A DNA stretch of 64,000 nt from Novosphingobium sp. B1 (GTDB taxonomy: Bacteria; Pseudomonadota; Alphaproteobacteria; Sphingomonadales; Sphingomonadaceae). The translations under genes and the position numbers were made by a program. The notes under the pieces are model-generated. The model was not told the origin of the DNA, made no database searches, and was given only the letters and a program-made list of their open reading frames with translations. Shown here piece by piece: positions 10,368 to 19,202 of this stretch; position 1 is the stretch's first letter, and each line of letters opens with the position of its first letter. The stretch is from NCBI RefSeq assembly GCF_900176395.1, contig NZ_FWXL01000003.1, forward strand, positions 124,001 to 188,000, written 5' to 3'.

Positions 10368-11471
10368 TCATGGCAGCGGCTGCACCACCGGTTCGGATAC
10401 GAATACTGGCGCAGGAGGAGCGACCGGAGTAGCCGGAGCAGTGGCCGCTTCTGCCGGAAGTGCTGGGGGCGCTGTCGGGGTAAGCTTCGGGAGCGTGACC
10501 GAACCTTCCTTCTGGAAGTCCGCCTTGCCCTTCAGCGCATCGATCTCGGCCTGCCGCGACTTCAGGTACAATTCGCGATAGCTGGCGTAAGGGTTGGTTT
10601 CCTCGCGGATCCGCTTGAACAGCTCATCGTTGGCAGCGCGCTCGTCAAGCGAACGGATGACGAAGCTGCCATAGACATAGCCGGGGTTGCGCAACGGCCC
10701 GCCGACTGCAAACGGCAGCAGGAAGCGGTCGAGCGTCAGCCCCACGACATCGCGCAGCGTGGTCGGACCGACCAGCGGCAGGAACAGGTAAGGCCCTGTT
10801 CCGATGCCGTAATAACCCATCGTATACGCAAAGCCGTTGCGCCGGTACGGCAGGTTGAACGGCTTGCTCCGCGCAACGTCAATCAAGCCGCCAACGCCCA
10901 CTGTGGAATTGATCGCAAAGCGGCCGACCGTTTCAGCGGCCTTGCCCGGCTTCAGCTGCAGCAGAAAATTGAGCGCGACGATCGGCTCGGTCAGGTTGCG
11001 GAGGAAGTTGCGCAAGCCCATCCGGATCGGCCGCGGCACGCCCTTCTCATAGACTTGCGCCACTGGCGCGATGACGGCGTCATCCACTGCCTGTACCGCG
11101 TCATAGCTTGCCTGGTTGATCGCCTGAACCGGGTCCTGCTTCGATGAACGCTCGCCCGAAACCACGATTGCCGGCTGCTCCTGCTCGATCTGGTCAAGCG
11201 AAGGTGGCGGCGACTCGGGTGCCGTTCCGAAAGTAGGCTGCGGCAGCACGACCGGCGTTGCAGGTGTCTCGGCAGGCGGCATATCCTGGGGCGCACCCTG
11301 ACCGGCGCCTGCAGCGATGCTTCCGTTTGCCCCAGCCTGCTCGACATTGGCCTGCTCGGCCGTGGTTTGCCCGGCAGCGGCCTGCTCGTACGGGGCATCG
11401 CCCAAAGGCTCTGCCACGGCAGCTCCCGGCACGGCAAGGAGGGCGGCGCTGGCAAGCAAGGTTACGCTCAA
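10368..11471 (-). CDS. mlaA: MlaA (VacJ) family phospholipid-transport protein
   Basis: A 367-residue envelope protein of the Mla system, which removes misplaced phospholipids from the outer leaflet of the outer membrane. Family motifs NSTVGVGGLIDVA and YYGIGTGPYLFLPLVGPTTL are present in the middle. The likely start is TTG with AGGAA seven bases upstream. The signal peptide ends AVAEPLG and has no lipobox cysteine, unlike E. coli MlaA, so it appears to be a soluble or peripherally bound form. A proline/alanine/glutamine-rich linker (about residues 25-110) and a proline/alanine-rich tail flank the domain. No other mla genes are adjacent. Confidence 0.9.
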   Translation of the reverse strand: MSVTLLASAALLAVPGAAVAEPLGDAPYEQAAAGQTTAEQANVEQAGANGSIAAGAGQGAPQDMPPAETPATPVVLPQPTFGTAPESPPPSLDQIEQEQPAIVVSGERSSKQDPVQAINQASYDAVQAVDDAVIAPVAQVYEKGVPRPIRMGLRNFLRNLTEPIVALNFLLQLKPGKAAETVGRFAINSTVGVGGLIDVARSKPFNLPYRRNGFAYTMGYYGIGTGPYLFLPLVGPTTLRDVVGLTLDRFLLPFAVGGPLRNPGYVYGSFVIRSLDERAANDELFKRIREETNPYASYRELYLKSRQAEIDALKGKADFQKEGSVTLPKLTPTAPPALPAEAATAPATPVAPPAPVFVSEPVVQPLP

Positions 11472-11610
11472 AAGGAATTTCCTGTCAGGTACACTGGCCC
11501 ATCAGGCCAAAGTTGCGTCCGGATCGCCCGAAGTTGCACTCGGACCGCAATGCCCCCCAACTCGCGCGATCGCAACCCGTTCCCCTCACGGCAGCGACAG
11601 CAGCCGAACG

Positions 11611-11946
11611 TCAGAACGGCAGCTTGAACCCCGGCGGAATCCCGGCGGCCATCTGTACCTTCTGCATCTCTTCATTCGCGGCTGCATCGGCCTTGCCGCG
11701 AGCATCGTTGAATGCAGCGGCCACGAGGTCTTCGAGAATGCCCTTCTCCGAAACTGCCAGCAGGCTGTCATCGATGCTCACACCGATCACGCGGCCCTTG
11801 GCAGAAGCCTTGATCTTCACCAGCCCGCCACCGGCCGAACCCTCGACCTCGATGCCGTCAAGCTTGCCTTGGGCGTCTTCCATCTGCTTCTGGATGGTCT
11901 GCGCCGCCTTCTGGGCAGCCTGGATCATCTCTTCCATCGACTTCAT
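11611..11946 (-). CDS. ybaB: YbaB/EbfC nucleoid-associated protein
   Basis: A 111-residue DNA-binding protein of the YbaB/EbfC family. The sequence MEEMIQAAQKAAQTIQKQME, then KLDGIEVEGSAGGGLVKI and the tail MAAGIPPGFKLPF, is diagnostic. Its start overlaps the dnaX stop by four bases, the usual dnaX-ybaB arrangement, so translation is coupled. In E. coli the next gene is recR; here it is an MlaA-like gene instead. Confidence 0.95.
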   Translation of the reverse strand: MKSMEEMIQAAQKAAQTIQKQMEDAQGKLDGIEVEGSAGGGLVKIKASAKGRVIGVSIDDSLLAVSEKGILEDLVAAAFNDARGKADAAANEEMQKVQMAAGIPPGFKLPF

Positions 11947-13781
11947 GCGCGTTTGCTCCAGGGTCTCTTTTCGTGCTCTCGCGAGCTTTCCTCATCGATG
12001 ATCACTGCGCCCGGAAAGGCTTCCAGCGCCGCCTTGACCAAAGGATCTTGCTTCATCGCCGCGTCCGCTGCGGCCACTTTCTCGGCCTTGGATTCCTCGA
12101 GGCTCGGCAGGGCATCGCCCTCCCCGCGCTCTACGATCCAGGCCTCGCCAGTCACGTGATTCAGCGCGCGCCGGATATCGGCTACAGGATCGTTCGGCAA
12201 TCCCGGTGCAAGCTGGTATCGCAGCAAGCCGGCGCGCAACTCAACCACCCGCACGCCCAGCCGCATCGTCGATCCGACCAGTGGCGAGACGTGCTCGACC
12301 TGTTCGACCAGCGCTTCCCAGTCCATCGAGGGCGATGCCGGTGCCTGCGCGGCAGGTGCAGACGCATCCCCCGCTTCGGCGCCTTGCGCCAGAACCACAG
12401 GCCGCGAAGCGATCTCCTCGAGCTTCTTCACCAGCCCGCCCGGATCGGGCAGGTCTGCCGCGTGCATGACCCGCAGCAGCGCCATCTGCGCCGCCACCAG
12501 CGGATCGGGCGCCACCTTCACTTCCTCGTAGCCCTTGAGCAGCAACTGCCACAGCCGGTGCAACTGCCCTGCCGAAAGCGCCTTGGCCCAGCCCTCGAGC
12601 GCCTCGCGCTCCTCGGCCGAGCGGACATCCGGCCCCACGCCGCCGATCTGCGTCACTGTCACGCGATGGACCACGTCCATCTGCGCGCGCATCATGGCGA
12701 TCGGCTCGATGCCCAGCGCATATTGCTGCGCCACTTCGGCCAGCACCACGTCACCCTTGCCTGAAAGCACGGCTTCAAGCAGCCGACGCTGCATGGTCTT
12801 GTCGGCAAGACCCAGCATTTGCCGGACCTGCTCGGCGCTCACCCGCGTCGTTCCATCGTCGCTTCCGACAAGGTCGGCATGGCTGATGGCCTGATCGAGG
12901 ATCGAGAGGCCATCGCGCACCGATCCCTCGGCGGCAGCCGCAACCATGGCCAGCGCCTCGTCCTCGGCCTCGACCCCTTCCTTGCCGCAGATCATGCCGA
13001 AGTGGCTGGCCAGAAGTGGCGCTGGAATGCGCTTGAGGTCGAACCGCTGGCAGCGCGACAGCACCGTCACCGGCAGCTTGTCGACCTCGGTCGTTGCGAA
13101 GAGGAACTTCACGTGTGCCGGCGGTTCCTCAAGCGTCTTGAGCAAGGCGTTGAAAGCATTGCGCGACAGCATGTGAACTTCGTCAACGATGTAGATCTTG
13201 TAGCGCGCCGAAACAGCGGCATAGCGCACGGCCTCGATGATCTCGCGCACATCATCGACACCGGTATTCGAAGCCGCGTCCATCTCGATCACGTCGATGT
13301 GACGGCCTTCGGCAATCGCCCGGCAAGGCTCGCACACGCCGCACGGATCGATCGTCGGACCACCCTGCCCGTCTGCGCCGATGCAATTGAGCGCCTTGGC
13401 GATAAGGCGCGCGGTCGAGGTCTTGCCCACCCCGCGCACCCCGGTCATCAGGAAGGCGTGGGCCAGCCGGTCGCGCTTGATTGCGTTGGCCAGCGTCTGC
13501 ACCATCGCGTCCTGCCCGATGAGTTCGGCGAAGGTCTGCGATCGGTACTTGCGCGCAAGCACGCGGTAAGGCTGGGCAGCAGGGGCCGCTGCGGGTGCTG
13601 GCGGCGGCGGTGCCGCAGTCTCTGGCACAGCCTCTACTTCGGCGGGAGCAGCAACGAGCGCAGGCTTGGGTGCCGGATCGCCGAACATCGAACTCTGGCC
13701 CGCAGCCTCAAGTTCGGCGGCAGAGGGCTTGTCTTCCTCCTCTTGCGGAGGATCGCCAAACATGTCGGTGGAATCGGCCAT
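11943..13781 (-). CDS. dnaX: DNA polymerase III subunits gamma/tau
   Basis: A 612-residue clamp-loader ATPase. Walker A GVRGVGKT is at residues 114-121, the zinc-binding cysteines are C133, C147, C150 and C153, and the SRC motif is in VTVLSRCQRFDLKRI. The C-terminal third carries the tau-like region. The N-terminus has an extra acidic, alanine/proline-rich extension of about 70 residues in which MFGDP occurs twice (residues 7-11 and 32-36). The start at 13781 begins MADSTDMFGDP; a frame open further upstream adds 27 unlikely residues. It is coupled to ybaB. No obvious frameshift site for a separate gamma product was identified. Confidence 0.96.
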   Translation of the reverse strand: MADSTDMFGDPPQEEEDKPSAAELEAAGQSSMFGDPAPKPALVAAPAEVEAVPETAAPPPPAPAAAPAAQPYRVLARKYRSQTFAELIGQDAMVQTLANAIKRDRLAHAFLMTGVRGVGKTSTARLIAKALNCIGADGQGGPTIDPCGVCEPCRAIAEGRHIDVIEMDAASNTGVDDVREIIEAVRYAAVSARYKIYIVDEVHMLSRNAFNALLKTLEEPPAHVKFLFATTEVDKLPVTVLSRCQRFDLKRIPAPLLASHFGMICGKEGVEAEDEALAMVAAAAEGSVRDGLSILDQAISHADLVGSDDGTTRVSAEQVRQMLGLADKTMQRRLLEAVLSGKGDVVLAEVAQQYALGIEPIAMMRAQMDVVHRVTVTQIGGVGPDVRSAEEREALEGWAKALSAGQLHRLWQLLLKGYEEVKVAPDPLVAAQMALLRVMHAADLPDPGGLVKKLEEIASRPVVLAQGAEAGDASAPAAQAPASPSMDWEALVEQVEHVSPLVGSTMRLGVRVVELRAGLLRYQLAPGLPNDPVADIRRALNHVTGEAWIVERGEGDALPSLEESKAEKVAAADAAMKQDPLVKAALEAFPGAVIIDEESSREHEKRPWSKRA

Positions 13782-13853
13782 CGCTGCCTTAGGTAAGCAC
13801 TCCCAGCCCGAATGTCGAATGCCCGACGGACTGGAAACGGTGGATTGACTTAT

Positions 13854-13872
13854 AGGTTGCAAAATGCAACCT
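13854..13872 (+). promoter_or_regulatory. palindromic operator candidate
   Basis: AGGTTGCA and TGCAACCT form a perfect eight-base inverted repeat around AAA. It lies 7 bases upstream of the start codon at 13880 and just downstream of a -35-like TTGACT (13844-13849). The form fits the binding site of a dimeric helix-turn-helix repressor; the regulator gene is not next to it. Confidence 0.55.
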
Positions 13873-13879
13873 TAAACCC

Positions 13880-14368
13880 ATGAGCACAGTCCTGCCAGGC
13901 CGCTACACCGCCGATTTCGACCGCTCGCTCGTGGTCTTCGTAATCGGCATGCGCATCAACCGCTTCCACAGGATCGGCAAATGGCTGCCCGTCGCCCGCG
14001 CAATGGGCCCGATGATCAGCGAACTGGCGCGCAATCCGCAAAGCGGCTTTCTCGGCGTCGAGACGATGCTGCGCGGGCCACGCACCGTTGTGATGATGCA
14101 ATACTGGCGCGATTTCGACAGTCTGGAGGCCTATGCCCGCGATCGCGACCAGAAGCATTGGCCAGCATGGACCGCCTTCAACAGGGCCGTGGGCAGCGAT
14201 GGCACCGTCGGCATCTTCCACGAGACGTACGCCGTGTCAGCCGGAGCCTACGAGACGATCTATGGCAACATGCCGCCGTTCGGCCTCGGCAAGGTGGCGG
14301 GACTGATCCCGGCCACGGGCAAGCGCAACGAAGCGCGCTCACGCATGAAGGCCGCAACTGAGGGATGA
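13880..14368 (+). CDS. DUF4188 domain protein
   Basis: A 162-residue protein of the DUF4188 family, predicted to fold as a ferredoxin-like alpha/beta barrel related to small monooxygenases. The segments VVFVIGMRINRFHRIGKWLPVA, MMQYWRDFDSLEAYARD and HETYAVSAGAYETIYGNMPP are typical. The substrate is unknown. No clear ribosome binding site precedes the ATG; a palindrome lies immediately upstream, so the gene is probably repressed until induced. It is divergent from dnaX and convergent with the SRP RNA gene, whose 3' end begins a few bases after its stop. Confidence 0.85.
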   Translation: MSTVLPGRYTADFDRSLVVFVIGMRINRFHRIGKWLPVARAMGPMISELARNPQSGFLGVETMLRGPRTVVMMQYWRDFDSLEAYARDRDQKHWPAWTAFNRAVGSDGTVGIFHETYAVSAGAYETIYGNMPPFGLGKVAGLIPATGKRNEARSRMKAATEG

Positions 14369-14370
14369 AA

Positions 14371-14462
14371 AAGGAGCCGGCCGACCCGCCGCAACCCGTT
14401 GTGGCTGCTTCCTTCCGGACCTGACCAAGTTGGCGGACGCAAACGTCCGACCGACTCCCGGC
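14371..14462 (-). ncRNA. ffs: signal recognition particle RNA (4.5S)
   Basis: The minus strand contains the universally conserved SRP RNA core GGTCAGGTCCGGAAGGAAGC, which holds the GGAA tetraloop and the Ffh-binding symmetric loop. The flanks pair into a long hairpin: GGGAGTCGG at the 5' end with CCGGCTCC at the 3' end. A T-run follows the 3' end and would serve as terminator. The ends are placed by this pairing and are uncertain by a few bases. Confidence 0.93.
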
Positions 14463-14513
14463 GCGGCCTATGGAGGGGAAGCCGAGGCTTGTCCAGCCCC
14501 GCACCGCTCAACC

Positions 14514-14792
14514 TTACTTAAAATTATCCGCATAGCTCTGCAGCTTCAGCTTGCGCGGCGGCGTCGGGATCACGCGAACATCGATACCATAGCGATCGGC
14601 ATAGGCCTTGGCGTCCGCCTCGGTTTCGAAGGCAAGCACGACCTGGCTCTGCGTATCGCCCGAGCCGGCCCAACCCATCAGCGGATCGGGGCGCCTGGCT
14701 TCTGCGGGTTCGAATTCGAGCAGCCAGTCGCTGGTCCGGGCCTTGCCGGACTGCATGGCGTTCTTCGGGCGCTGATAGATGCGTGCTGACAT
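14514..14792 (-). CDS. NADH dehydrogenase (complex I) NDUFS4-like subunit
   Basis: A 92-residue protein of the ETC complex I subunit conserved region family, homologous to mitochondrial NDUFS4, an accessory subunit found in alphaproteobacterial complex I. It starts MSARIYQRPKNAMQSGKART and contains LEFEP, PLMGWAGSGDTQSQV and FETEADAKAYADRYG, all diagnostic. The start at 14792 fits the family N-terminus. It is encoded away from the nuo operon, as is usual, and lies just upstream of the SRP RNA gene. Confidence 0.94.
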   Translation of the reverse strand: MSARIYQRPKNAMQSGKARTSDWLLEFEPAEARRPDPLMGWAGSGDTQSQVVLAFETEADAKAYADRYGIDVRVIPTPPRKLKLQSYADNFK

Positions 14793-14825
14793 GGCTTCGC
14801 GCTTGCACACGAATCAGGCCGCAAA

Positions 14826-17291
14826 TCAAGTCCGCTTTTGCGCGTTGCCACCTTGAGCGTTGAAAGCGTTCTTGGTCTTGAGGCTCGGGTCCTCGGCCCA
14901 GGGCTCGTCCGGCCAGCGGTGCTTGGGATAGCGACCCTTCATGTCCTTCACCACGTCCCGCCAGGAACCGCGCCAGAAGCCTGGCAGGTCAGCCGTTGTC
15001 TGGATCGGCTTGCCGCCGGGGCTGGTCAGGCTCAGCAGCAGGGGCCTGGGCGGCTGCCCCACAGATGGATGCCGTTCCAGCCCGAACAGCGCCTGCACCC
15101 GCAATTCCACGCAAGGCCCCCCTTCGTGGCCATAATCGATGGCATGGCTGGTTCCTGCAGGAGAACGGAATTCGGCTGGGGCCAGCCTGTCTAACGCCTG
15201 CCGCTCGTTCCAGTCGAGCCGATCAAGCAGCGCTTCGTGCAGCTTGCCCGCTCCGATCTGCAGACCGCGCCGTCCCGCAAGCAATGGCCCGAGCCATTCC
15301 TCCAGCGCATCTAGCAAGGCCTGCTCGGATAACGCCTCCAGCCCGGCATAGCCGGCCCGCACGATCAGCGCCTTTGCCGCCCCGCCCAGCGGCAGAAGCG
15401 CAAGACCACCCTCGCGAACGACCGCGATCAGCTTGGCCACAACAGCGTCAGCATCTGGCTTGGGATCAGGCACCCGCGCCAGAACGATCGCGCCGAGCCT
15501 GCGCTCGAGCCGCGCCTCCACACGCCCCTCGCCAGCATTCCACGTCAGCGAATGCCGCTCCTCCATCCGGGGCACCAGGAAGCGGGTCACTTCTTCATCC
15601 TCAAGCGCCACTGCCGCCGTGATCCGTGCACCCTTGGCCTCGCCCTGCGCATCCCCGATCACCAGCCATTTCGCTGTGGCCAACGGCGATGCGGGATCAA
15701 GACGATAGCCGCGCCCGCCCGACGCCAGCCATTCTTCACCAGACTGCCCCCGCGCGCGCGCGATGCGATCGGGAAAGGCCTCTGCCAGCAGAACGCCCAG
15801 CGGCACTTCCTGCCCGCTCTTCGCTTGCACCAGCCTGGCCGCCATCTGCGTCCATCGCGCCGCCAGCTTGCGCGAACCCTCGGCCCTGCTTCCGCGTTCG
15901 CCTCCCCAGCGATCAAGCCTGCGGGCAAGATCCTCGCCGCGTCCGCCCAGCCCGCGCTCTTGCAGCAACAGCGCCAGTCTTGCCGCCTCTTCCGGCTGGT
16001 CCCGCTCGGCCGCGAACAACAGCATGTGCGCCAGCGCCGGCTCCATCGGCAACCGCGCCATCGCTCTTCCATGCGCCGTGATCCGGCCCTCGCGATCAAG
16101 CGCGCCCAATGCCTTCAGGCTTCCGCGTGCCGCCGCCATCGCTGCTGCCGGTGGCGGGTCGAGCCACGCCATCGCTGCCGCATCGCCCGCGCCCCATTGC
16201 GCCAGCGTCAGTGCAAGCGGTGCAAGATCGCTGGTGACCACCTCGGGCGGATCGAACGCCGGCCGCCCGGCATGGGCAGCCTCTTCCCAAAGGCGATAGG
16301 CCACGCCCGGCCCCTGTCGCGCCGCGCGCCCTGCGCGCTGCGCCGCCGAAGCCTGGCTCGCCCGCGTCGTCACCAGCCGCGTGACACCGGCCGCCTTGTC
16401 GAACTCCGCGCGCCGCGAAAGACCCGCATCGACCACAACGGAAACGCCATCCAGCGTCAGCGAAGTTTCGGCGATGCTCGTGGCAAGCACGATGCGGCGG
16501 CGTCCTTGCGGATCGCGCCGGATCGCAGCGCGTTGCCCTGCTGGCTCGACCTGTCCGTGCAGCGGCAGAACCAGGGCGTGCGGCAATCTCTCTGCCAGCA
16601 AATCCGCTGTCCGCTCGATCTGCGCCACGCCCGGAAGAAAAGCCAGGATATCGCCTGTTTCCTCACGCCACGCGGTCTGGATAGCAGACGCCATGGCTGC
16701 CTCGACCTTCAGGTCCGGCCGTGCGCCCAGCCACTTCACCGTCAGTGGATGCGCCTTGCCCTCGCTCTCCACCACCGGCGCCTGGCCAAGCAGGGATGCG
16801 AACCGCGAACCATCGATGGTGGCCGACATCACCACGATGCGCAGGTCCTCGCGCAGCACCCCCTGCGCTTCTACTGCCAGCGCCAGCCCGAGATCGCTAT
16901 CGAGATGCCGCTCATGCGCCTCGTCGAATAGCACCGCCGAAACGCCTTGCAACTCCGGATCATTGAGGATGGTCGAGACGAAGATCGCCTCGGTCACCAC
17001 CAGCACGCGCGTCCTGGCAGACCGCTTGGCATCAAGCCGGGTGACATAGCCGATGGTCTGCCCTGCCTCCTCGCCCAGCAGCTCGGCCATCCGCTCCGCC
17101 GCTGCACGCGCTGCCACGCGCCGCGGCGACAGCACGATCACTTGCCCGCGGCACCATGGTTCCGCCAGGAGAGCCGGTGCCACCGCCGTCGTCTTGCCCG
17201 CTCCCGGCGGTGCGATCAGCACCGCACTTGGCTGCTCGCGAAGGGCAGCCAGCAGGTCAGGCAGGACGGCAAGGATCGGCAGGTCGCTCAC
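14826..17291 (-). CDS. hrpB: ATP-dependent helicase HrpB
   Basis: An 821-residue DEAH-box helicase. Walker A APPGAGKTT lies near the N-terminus, DEAH is in LFDEAHERHLDSD, motif III is SATIDG, and QRAGRAARQGPG is motif VI. The HrpB-specific C-terminal domain ends with RYPKHRWPDEPWAEDP. The GTG at 17291 is preferred as start because AAGG lies eight bases upstream and the protein then begins SDLPILAVLPDLL as in relatives; an upstream GTG adds ten residues. Its cellular role is poorly defined in this group. Confidence 0.94.
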   Translation of the reverse strand: MSDLPILAVLPDLLAALREQPSAVLIAPPGAGKTTAVAPALLAEPWCRGQVIVLSPRRVAARAAAERMAELLGEEAGQTIGYVTRLDAKRSARTRVLVVTEAIFVSTILNDPELQGVSAVLFDEAHERHLDSDLGLALAVEAQGVLREDLRIVVMSATIDGSRFASLLGQAPVVESEGKAHPLTVKWLGARPDLKVEAAMASAIQTAWREETGDILAFLPGVAQIERTADLLAERLPHALVLPLHGQVEPAGQRAAIRRDPQGRRRIVLATSIAETSLTLDGVSVVVDAGLSRRAEFDKAAGVTRLVTTRASQASAAQRAGRAARQGPGVAYRLWEEAAHAGRPAFDPPEVVTSDLAPLALTLAQWGAGDAAAMAWLDPPPAAAMAAARGSLKALGALDREGRITAHGRAMARLPMEPALAHMLLFAAERDQPEEAARLALLLQERGLGGRGEDLARRLDRWGGERGSRAEGSRKLAARWTQMAARLVQAKSGQEVPLGVLLAEAFPDRIARARGQSGEEWLASGGRGYRLDPASPLATAKWLVIGDAQGEAKGARITAAVALEDEEVTRFLVPRMEERHSLTWNAGEGRVEARLERRLGAIVLARVPDPKPDADAVVAKLIAVVREGGLALLPLGGAAKALIVRAGYAGLEALSEQALLDALEEWLGPLLAGRRGLQIGAGKLHEALLDRLDWNERQALDRLAPAEFRSPAGTSHAIDYGHEGGPCVELRVQALFGLERHPSVGQPPRPLLLSLTSPGGKPIQTTADLPGFWRGSWRDVVKDMKGRYPKHRWPDEPWAEDPSLKTKNAFNAQGGNAQKRT

Positions 17292-17401
17292 GCCAAGCGC
17301 CTTAACGACCTTTTTCTGCACAACGCAACGTCCCGGGAAACGTCCCCCCTTACAGATCGTTCATGGTCGGTTCCAAAGAGCCATGCTAAGGGCGGGGAGA
17401 A

Positions 17402-17548
17402 ATGAAGAGCACGCTGGAATTCGTCGTGGCACTGACCACCGGCCTGCTGTTCAGTGGCGTCATGATTGGCGGCATCATCCTCGGCGTAGGCGCAGTCTGC
17501 GGTGGCAGTTGCTACTGGCTATGGCGACGTTTCGGTCGTCGCAAGTGA
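17402..17548 (+). CDS. 48-residue glycine-rich membrane peptide
   Basis: A short frame starting MKSTLEFVVALTTGLLFSGV, with a single long hydrophobic helix carrying glycine-zipper spacing, then two cysteines and a basic end (RRFGRRK). The purine-rich GGGGAG lies only 2-3 bases from the ATG. Third positions are mostly G or C. The stop codon directly abuts the end of the convergent gene at 17549. No family is recognised; it may be a small membrane protein, and a toxin-like peptide is conceivable but unsupported. Confidence 0.45.
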   Translation: MKSTLEFVVALTTGLLFSGVMIGGIILGVGAVCGGSCYWLWRRFGRRK

Positions 17549-18091
17549 TCAGCCCGCGCGCCTGAACAGCCAGGCCGAAGCCAGCCAGCACGATCCCCAG
17601 GCCAGCGTTATCGCCAGTGCCTGCATTCCGCCACCAGCCAGCAGACCCGCTGCGATTTGCGCAACAACCATAGCCAACATGGCTCGCGCCGTGCCCTGAG
17701 CCTCGAACCGGGCGAGCGCCGCCCCAGCAAGGCCGACGAGCGGGACGAGCATGAACCACATGTTAGCGGGGTTGCCCTCTGCACCGACAAGCCCGACCGC
17801 CAGATTGATCCAGACCAGCGCCAAGGCAGCGCCGGTGCCGAGGAAGGCCCCCGCGCGATAGGCACGGCTTCCGTTCGCCCGCACCGCAAGCTCCAGCGCC
17901 GCCCCGGTAACGCCCAAAAGGAGCGCCGCAACCGCGAAGTCGCTTGCAGTCCAGCGGACGCCAAGATGCAGCCGTTCTTCGAACTGCATGGCAAGCAACG
18001 GCACCGCCAGCATCAGTCCGACCATCGACCAGCCCAGCGGTCGAAGCCATTCAAGCGCAGTGTTCGGGGCGTCTGCTTTGCGGATCAACAT
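17549..18091 (-). CDS. hypothetical membrane protein
   Basis: A 180-residue protein with about five hydrophobic segments: residues 20-35, 50-70, 80-102, 110-126 and 138-174 in part. A conserved-looking loop EGNPANMWF lies before the fourth. There are no catalytic motifs, and it was not matched to a named family. The short N-terminal region is hydrophilic. It lies about 60 bases downstream of the aldo/keto reductase gene on the same strand, so co-transcription is possible. Confidence 0.75.
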   Translation of the reverse strand: MLIRKADAPNTALEWLRPLGWSMVGLMLAVPLLAMQFEERLHLGVRWTASDFAVAALLLGVTGAALELAVRANGSRAYRAGAFLGTGAALALVWINLAVGLVGAEGNPANMWFMLVPLVGLAGAALARFEAQGTARAMLAMVVAQIAAGLLAGGGMQALAITLAWGSCWLASAWLFRRAG

Positions 18092-18154
18092 GATGGCCTC
18101 GCGTGAACAAGGCGCTGAAACTGCACCTTACCCGGCAGTGCGGTCAAGTCGCAC

Positions 18155-19171
18155 TCACCCCATTGGGTATGGGATCTCGCGGCTCACCTTGTCGATCGCC
18201 TTCATCACTTCATCGGACAAGACCAGATCCGCCGCGCCCAGCATCGCATCGAGCTGGTCCTCGGCCCCGACGCCGACGATGGTCGAGGCCACGAAGTCAT
18301 GTTGCTTTGACCAGGCGACGGCCATCGTGACCGCATCGTGCCCCGCCTCCGAAGCAATCGCCATGAACCGTTCGGTTGACGACAGCGACCGGTCGTTGAC
18401 GAAGCGCTTGCCCATCGCCGCTTGCCGTCCCTCCATCGCGAGGTAGCGGGAAAACCGTGCGCCGTCGGGCCGTGCTCCACCGTTGTACTTGCCCGAAAGC
18501 ACCCCGCCTGCGAGCGGCGAATAGGGAATGAGGCTCACCCCCTCCTTGCGGCATACCTGCGCCAGTTCGTCCTCGAAGCGGCGGTTGTTCAGGCTGAAAT
18601 TGTTCTGGATGGTCTGGTAGCGCACCGTGCCCAGCTTCTCGGCCGTGGCGAGCGATTTCATCAGACCCCAGCTGGTCTCGTTGGAACAGCCGGTGATCCG
18701 CACCTTGCCCGCCTGCACCAGCTCGTGCAGCACCTCCATCGTCTCGTCATAGGCAGTGTCATGATCCGGCCAGTGCGTCTGGTAGAGATCGATGTAATCG
18801 GTGCCGAGCCGCTTGAGGCTGGCGTCGACCGCCGTTTCGATATTGCGCCGGTCGAGCGCGGTCATGCCGTTGCGGCAGGGCGAGCGAAACCACACGTGGC
18901 TCGGCCCCGAAACCTTCGTCGCCAGCACGATGGCATCGCGCGGCTTGGTCTTGAGCCACTTCCCGACAATTTCCTCGGTCCGGCCGACCCACTTGATGTC
19001 GGGCGGCACGGGATAGCCTTCGGCGGTATCGTAGAAGTTGATCCCGGCGTCATAGGACCTGTCGAGCACCCGGAACGCTTCGGCTTCGTCCACCTGGCTG
19101 CCGAAGGTCATCGTCCCCATGCAGATATCCGAAACGACGATGGCCGACCGGCCGAGGCGACGATGCTGCAT
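18155..19171 (-). CDS. aldo/keto reductase (Tas-like)
   Basis: A 338-residue NADPH-dependent oxidoreductase with the TIM-barrel aldo/keto reductase fold. The catalytic tetrad is visible: Asp48 and Tyr53 in FYDTAEGY, Lys86 in LATKVSG and His133 in YQTHWPD. The sequence begins MQHRRLGRSAIVVSDICMGT. It most resembles the Tas/YghZ-type group, which act on varied aldehydes and ketones; the physiological substrate is unknown. It is followed by the membrane protein gene and preceded by ispB, all on the minus strand. Confidence 0.92.
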   Translation of the reverse strand: MQHRRLGRSAIVVSDICMGTMTFGSQVDEAEAFRVLDRSYDAGINFYDTAEGYPVPPDIKWVGRTEEIVGKWLKTKPRDAIVLATKVSGPSHVWFRSPCRNGMTALDRRNIETAVDASLKRLGTDYIDLYQTHWPDHDTAYDETMEVLHELVQAGKVRITGCSNETSWGLMKSLATAEKLGTVRYQTIQNNFSLNNRRFEDELAQVCRKEGVSLIPYSPLAGGVLSGKYNGGARPDGARFSRYLAMEGRQAAMGKRFVNDRSLSSTERFMAIASEAGHDAVTMAVAWSKQHDFVASTIVGVGAEDQLDAMLGAADLVLSDEVMKAIDKVSREIPYPMG

Positions 19172-19202
19172 CAGGCTCTCCCGTTATGCTCTTGAAATTG
19201 GG

